NCBI GenBank assembly: GCA_021295675.1
Contig: JAGWBY010000107.1
Location: 1 to 6,399 of the forward strand
Source: Candidatus Latescibacterota bacterium
GTDB lineage: Bacteria; Latescibacterota; UBA2968; UBA8231
DNA: 6,399 bases
Reading direction: 5' to 3'
Positions 4,585 to 6,399 of this stretch are shown piece after piece. The notes under the pieces are model-generated. The model searched no databases and was not told the origin of the DNA. It worked only from the letters and a program-made list of their open reading frames with translations. Numbering within the stretch: the stretch's first letter is position 1; every line of letters begins with the position of its first letter. The position numbers were made by a program, and so were the translations under genes.

Positions 4585-6243
4585 ATGGCAAAACACGCGC
4601 GCAACGGAGTGCCAGCCGCGGCCGGTCGCGGCAAGCAAATCGGGGTAATTACCAAAGGCTCGCTAGTCGAGGGGCTGGAGATGAAGCTGGATCCCGAGCA
4701 GAATGTCGAGGACATGAAGGCCGGCAAGTTCGTGGTCATCGAAGGCGACAAAAACGACTTCTTCTCCATGGTCACCGACATGCGCCTCGACGCCAACAAC
4801 CAAGAAGTTCTCCTGCATCCGCCGGGCCAAGAAGACGCGCTCCTGCGCCAAGTGCTCGCCGGCACCAGCACGTACAACATCGTCTCGCTGCGGCCCATGC
4901 TGATGATGCCCAAAGACGCGGCAGCCGACGACGGCCCGCGCCCGGTCAAGGCCATCCCGAGCCACTTCTCCGAGGTCCAAGAGGCCATGGCCGACGACGT
5001 GGCCAAGATCTTCGGCTGCGAGGGCGACGCCGAGGGCCGCTACTTCAGCATCGGCAACCCGCTCGACATGGACACGCAGGTCTGCCTCGACATGATCCGC
5101 TTTGCCGAGCGCTCCAACGGCATCTTCGGCAAGACCGGCACGGGCAAGTCCTTTCTGACGCGGCTGGCGCTGTGCGGGCTGATTCACTACGACAAGGCCG
5201 TCAACCTGATCTTCGACATGCACAACGAGTACGGGTTCAAGGCCATGAAGGAAAACGGCTCCACCACGACCTTCGTCAAGGGCCTCAAGCAGCTTTTCTT
5301 AGACCCGCAATCGACCCGCGCCCGCGGCGTGCAGCCGGATCACGAAGTCTATATCTCCTACGACCAGATCACCGTCGAAGACATTGCCCCGCTGCAAGAC
5401 GAGTTGAAGCTCAACCCTACGGCCGTGGAGTCGGCCTACTTGGTGTACGCGATTTACAAGGAGCGCTGGCTGAGTACGCTCTTGAAGTTAGAAGGCCCTG
5501 ATGTGGAGGAATTCGCCCGCGAGATTGGCGCGCACGCCGGGTCTTTAGTGGCCTTGCATCGCAAGCTCAAGCGGCTTGAGAATTTTCCCTTTATGGTTTC
5601 CAAGCTACGGGACGGCGATGTGGTGGACCGCATTATGGAATACCTCGACAAGGGGATCAACGTGGTGCTGGAGTTCGGGCAACAGACGAGTATGCTGTGC
5701 TACTTGCTGGTGGCCAACATCATCGCGCGGCGCATCCACGAGATGTACGTCAAAAAGAGCGAGCGCTTCTACGCCACTCAGCGCCCTGAAGATCAGCCGC
5801 GCCAACTCATGATCACTATTGAGGAGGCGCACAAATTCCTCAACCCCATGGCGGCCAAGCAGACCATCTTCGGCACCATTGCCCGCGAGATGCGCAAGTA
5901 CTATGTCTCGCTGTTGGTCGTTGATCAGCGGCCGTCGAGCATTGACGACGAAGTCCTCTCGCAGATCGGCACGCGCATCACGGCCCTGCTCAACGACGAG
6001 AAGGACATTCAAGCCGTACTCACCGGCGTCAGCGGCACCGAAGGGCTGCGCAGCGTGCTGGCCAGCCTCGACTCTAAGCAGCAGGCCCTGATCATCGGCC
6101 ACGCCGTGCCCATGCCGGTAGTGATCAAGACCCGCGACTACGACGCCCAGTTCTACAGTGCGATGGGCTGTATGGACGACTTGCCCGCTGAGGAGCGGCG
6201 GGAAAAGGTGGAGCGGGATGTGGCGGCGTTGTTTGGGGAGTAG
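4585..6243 (+). CDS. herA: HerA-family hexameric DNA translocase/ATPase (DUF87)
   Basis: HerA is an FtsK-like ring ATPase that moves along double-stranded DNA and feeds NurA. The 552-residue product has an N-terminal HAS-barrel (about 18-105; IGVITKGSLVEGLEMKLD, then GKFVVIEGD and VTDMRLD). The Walker A motif GKTGTGKS is at 182-189 (Lys188). The HerA signature LIFDMHNEYG (208-217) follows, then a helical insertion (about 265-345) and the Walker B strand LMITIEEAHKFLN (408-420; Glu413, Glu414). DQRPSSIDDEVLSQIGTRI (447-465) carries the usual arginines (Arg449, Arg464). Length and motif order are normal for the family, and nothing is missing. ATG 4585 begins 2 bases after the previous stop with only a weak GGGTGG upstream, so coupled translation is likely. 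It is the last gene before a strong terminator. Codons in the first half are strikingly C- or G-ending. Confidence 0.95.
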   Translation: MAKHARNGVPAAAGRGKQIGVITKGSLVEGLEMKLDPEQNVEDMKAGKFVVIEGDKNDFFSMVTDMRLDANNQEVLLHPPGQEDALLRQVLAGTSTYNIVSLRPMLMMPKDAAADDGPRPVKAIPSHFSEVQEAMADDVAKIFGCEGDAEGRYFSIGNPLDMDTQVCLDMIRFAERSNGIFGKTGTGKSFLTRLALCGLIHYDKAVNLIFDMHNEYGFKAMKENGSTTTFVKGLKQLFLDPQSTRARGVQPDHEVYISYDQITVEDIAPLQDELKLNPTAVESAYLVYAIYKERWLSTLLKLEGPDVEEFAREIGAHAGSLVALHRKLKRLENFPFMVSKLRDGDVVDRIMEYLDKGINVVLEFGQQTSMLCYLLVANIIARRIHEMYVKKSERFYATQRPEDQPRQLMITIEEAHKFLNPMAAKQTIFGTIAREMRKYYVSLLVVDQRPSSIDDEVLSQIGTRITALLNDEKDIQAVLTGVSGTEGLRSVLASLDSKQQALIIGHAVPMPVVIKTRDYDAQFYSAMGCMDDLPAEERREKVERDVAALFGE

Positions 6244-6250
6244 GCCACGA

Positions 6251-6288
6251 AAAAAGCGGGCAGTTCATAGACGAACTGCCCGCTTTTT
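6251..6288. terminator. Bidirectional intrinsic terminator
   Basis: AAAAAGCGGGCAGTTC (6251-6266) pairs perfectly with GAACTGCCCGCTTTTT (6273-6288) around the loop ATAGAC. The 11-bp GC-rich core is followed by five T on the plus strand. On the minus strand it is followed by a T run, the complement of A 6250-6255. It lies 8 bases after the herA stop and about 31 bases beyond the stop of the opposing gene, so it can end both transcripts. Confidence 0.93.
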
Positions 6289-6319
6289 CTGCGTTACGTA
6301 ATTAAAGTCGCAAGGTCGG

Positions 6320-6397
6320 TTATATGGCCGAGAACAGGAAAGGATGCGGTAGTTTGGCGTTGTAGACGACCTCTACAAAGCGCCACATTGCCCGCTC
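6320..6397 (-). CDS. 3' end of a convergent gene, unrecognised (partial)
   Basis: Read on the minus strand, a frame open from the right edge ends at TAA (6322-6320). It encodes 25 residues, ERAMWRFVEVVYNAKLPHPF and then LFSAI. The aromatic-rich sequence, the codon choice and its position facing the bidirectional terminator support a real gene end. The fragment is too short to name a family. The other two minus frames carry stops at about 6373-6375 and beyond the terminator-proximal end, and give less protein-like sequence. Confidence 0.5.
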   Translation of the reverse strand, partial: ERAMWRFVEVVYNAKLPHPFLFSAI

Positions 6398-6399
6398 GG

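Noticed and set aside
228..6102. Many long minus-strand frames opposite the genes
   Set aside because: They lie fully antisense to genes with clear domains, show Arg/Pro/His-rich composition and no motifs, and are expected where the third codon position is GC-rich.
6181..6396. TGCCCGCT occurring at the end of herA, in the terminator and at the window edge
   Set aside because: It is only 8 bases long, GC-rich and irregularly spaced, so chance is the best explanation.
1..6399. Mobile element, CRISPR or phage features
   Set aside because: No transposase, integrase, direct-repeat array, terminal inverted repeats or tRNA-adjacent junction is visible.

Overview
This is a GC-rich bacterial segment (roughly 60% G+C by eye) with tightly packed genes, overlapping or abutting starts, and a mix of ATG and GTG starts. 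It cannot be placed in a phylum from the sequence alone. The NurA, stand-alone HAS-barrel protein and HerA trio resembles arrangements I recall from Cyanobacteria and Chloroflexota, so an uncultured, high-GC environmental bacterium is a reasonable guess. I see no rRNA, tRNA, CRISPR array, transposase, integrase or phage structural gene.

Layout. Positions 3-101 hold the 3' end of an upstream plus-strand gene. A first short unit follows: a STAS-like plus GHKL (HATPase) signalling protein (222-1103), then, 3 nt later, a 44-residue single-pass membrane protein (1107-1241). An AT-rich gap (1242-1380) has a perfect TTGACA -35 box and a set of TTAA-centred inverted repeats. It leads into a five-gene plus-strand operon: a STAS-like/winged-helix regulator (1381-1971), a membrane-anchored SH3-like protein (1955-2626), the nuclease NurA (2678-3913), a stand-alone HAS-barrel protein (3926-4582) and the HerA hexameric ATPase (4585-6243). 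A perfect 16-bp hairpin terminator (6251-6288), U-tailed in both directions, separates herA from the 3' end of a convergent minus-strand gene (6320-6397).

How the genes may work together. HerA-NurA is a known DNA-end-processing machine in which the HerA ring drives DNA into the NurA nuclease. The HAS-barrel protein is probably a subunit or adaptor of it. What stands out is the front end: a GHKL ATPase, a STAS-like winged-helix regulator and two single-pass membrane proteins, parts typical of partner-switching and envelope sensing. The STAS domain of the regulator has a serine where anti-sigma antagonists are phosphorylated, while the STAS domain fused to the ATPase has tyrosine there. My inference is that the ATPase controls the regulator, which in turn controls the nuclease-helicase operon. 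This might be a stress-response or defence module, but that role is not shown by the sequence.
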